A stretch of 6,129 nt of DNA, taken from assembly GCA_934149325.1 (NCBI GenBank), contig CAKPEJ010000034.1, positions 1 through 6,129 of the forward strand, given 5' to 3'. Below the pieces are notes generated by a model. That model saw only the letters and a list, made by a program, of their open reading frames with translations. It searched no databases and was not told where the DNA came from. Made by a program: the position numbers and the translations under genes. This document shows, piece after piece, positions 5,265 through 6,129 of the stretch. Origin of the DNA: an uncultured Bacilli bacterium. Its GTDB lineage: Bacteria; Bacillota_I; Bacilli_A; RF39; UBA660. Position 1 is the first letter of the stretch. Every line of letters begins with the position of its first letter.

Positions 5265-6005
5265 TTAATTAATATATGAATTTTTTATGTTTTTTAAAAA
5301 TTTTTTTGTTTTTAAATATAATCCTGTATATTTATCGTAATATTCATCAATAAATTCATCTATTTCTTTTCTAACTAAATCACTAACATTTATTTTACTT
5401 ATTTTAGATATATCAACATAATAAAGCATTCTTAGCATTTTTAATGTTTTACTTGATACTATTTTTTCATTTGTATGACATTTAGTACAAATAAATCCAC
5501 CCTTTTCTACAGAAACTGTAAGAATTTTTTCATTTTTACAACAAACACAATTATCAAAATTTGGTTTTATTCCTAAATAACTTAAATATTTTAATTCTAA
5601 AATATTGGTTATAATAGTACTGTCATATCCTTCTTCTATTTTTTCTAAAGAACTAATAAGTATATCAAAAACATTATCTTTCGATGTTTGTTTTATAACT
5701 TGCATAGAAAGTTCTGTGATAAAAGATGCATAGCTTACTTTTAATAAATCTTGCTTAATATTATTAAACGGATTTTTTATATCTGCACATATAAGAGTTG
5801 ATAATTTTCCTTCCCTATAATATATTTGAAATTCTGCATATGTAAGTTTAGTAGTTACAACTCTAAGTTTACTTTTTAAATTTTTTGCTCCTTTAGCAAT
5901 AACACTAATAAGTCCATACTCTTTTGTTATTATATTTAATAATTTAGAGCTTTCTTTGTACTCTTTTTCACTAACTATTATTCCTGTTACTTTCTTTATC
6001 TCCAA
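5265..6005 (-). CDS. recO: DNA repair protein RecO
   Basis: Recombination mediator of the RecFOR pathway. In well-studied bacteria RecO binds single-stranded DNA and SSB, works with RecR to load RecA at gaps, and can anneal complementary strands. The product has 246 residues, the usual length. Residues 1 to ~80 form the N-terminal OB fold, with the family pattern VTGIIVSEKEYKESSKLL, then YGLISVIAKGAK (~30-41). A helical region follows. The zinc finger is CVCC (C153, with C156) paired with CTKC (C173, C176), the four-Cys type found in Gram-positive RecO. The start is TTG at 6005: it gives the normal N-terminus, with AAAGGA about 10 nt upstream, and no better ATG is available. The gene overlaps the upstream yqzL-like gene by 35 nt in another frame, implying coupled translation. 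It is followed by a promoter for the next gene, not a clear terminator. Confidence 0.95.
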   Translation of the reverse strand: MEIKKVTGIIVSEKEYKESSKLLNIITKEYGLISVIAKGAKNLKSKLRVVTTKLTYAEFQIYYREGKLSTLICADIKNPFNNIKQDLLKVSYASFITELSMQVIKQTSKDNVFDILISSLEKIEEGYDSTIITNILELKYLSYLGIKPNFDNCVCCKNEKILTVSVEKGGFICTKCHTNEKIVSSKTLKMLRMLYYVDISKISKINVSDLVRKEIDEFIDEYYDKYTGLYLKTKKFLKNIKNSYIN

Positions 6006-6102
6006 TATAACTCATTCCTTTATTTTTCATATCATTATATTTCAAATAATATTCTAATTTACCTGTTTTTTTAAATAATTGCCATATATCATTTATATTC
6101 AT
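5971..6102 (-). CDS. yqzL: YqzL-family small protein
   Basis: A 43-residue protein beginning MNINDIWQLFKKTGKLEYYL. It matches the YqzL pattern seen in Bacillota, in which a short peptide has a Trp-x-x-Phe-x-x-Thr-Gly core followed by a Tyr-Leu segment and a Lys/Glu-rich end. The gene characteristically lies just before recO (after era). Its function is unknown in any organism that I know of. The ATG at 6102 has AGGTGA (6114-6109) six bases upstream, a good ribosome binding site. Its stop TAG at 5973-5971 lies inside recO, so the two frames overlap. Identification rests on the core motif and on position; the sequence is too short for more. Confidence 0.8.
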   Translation of the reverse strand: MNINDIWQLFKKTGKLEYYLKYNDMKNKGMSYIGDKESNRNNS

Positions 6103-6129
6103 TTTTCTTCACCTATTAATATATTGGTA

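Noticed and set aside
6099..6129. 3' end of an upstream minus-strand gene, expected to be era
   Set aside because: Frames ending at TGA 6111-6109 (YQYINR) or TGA 6101-6099 are both open to the edge, but six to nine residues cannot identify a gene or choose the frame. The expectation of era comes only from synteny.

Overview
The window looks like chromosomal core-gene neighbourhood from a very AT-rich, low-GC Gram-positive bacterium (Bacillota or Mycoplasmatota grade, for example an uncultured gut Mollicutes-like lineage; this placement is an inference). The support is the order yqzL-like gene, recO, glycyl-tRNA synthetase; a T-box leader before the synthetase; Shine-Dalgarno sequences of the AGGAG kind; and lysine/asparagine/isoleucine-rich proteins. 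Trp is encoded by TGG where I checked it (glyQS and the large membrane protein), and TGA is a stop codon in a tightly coupled gene pair. The standard bacterial code therefore applies, not the Mycoplasma code.

Every gene I can support lies on the minus strand, so transcription runs from the right edge to the left. From right to left: a 43-codon YqzL-family gene (5971-6102) overlaps recO (5265-6005), which encodes a recombination mediator with a zinc finger. A short gap holds an extended -10 promoter. It is followed by an unrecognised 151-codon gene (4752-5207), then a compact T-box leader (4621-4755), then glyQS (3222-4595).

After a weak terminator and a second extended -10 promoter comes a two-gene unit whose coding regions overlap by one base: a membrane-anchored small protein with an FxLYD-like extracytoplasmic domain (2687-3127), and a secreted nuclease of the staphylococcal thermonuclease family (2076-2687). 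A third extended -10 promoter precedes a 646-residue single-pass membrane protein (85-2025). It has a helical cytoplasmic part, a charged coiled-coil linker, and an external domain that reads like a thioredoxin fold without cysteines. The left edge (1-84) has no gene but holds a GC-rich hairpin with a GAAA tetraloop, possibly a terminator cut by the window edge.

The right half is housekeeping (recombination repair, glycine tRNA charging under tRNA-sensing control). The left half is cell-envelope and secreted functions that I cannot tie to one pathway. The most unusual element is the T-box. Its antiterminator is textbook, but only about 55 nt separate it from the upstream stop codon, no glycine codon sits where a normal specifier loop would place it, and the only nearby glycine codons lie in a small hairpin that contains that stop codon. 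I see no CRISPR array, transposase, rRNA or tRNA gene.
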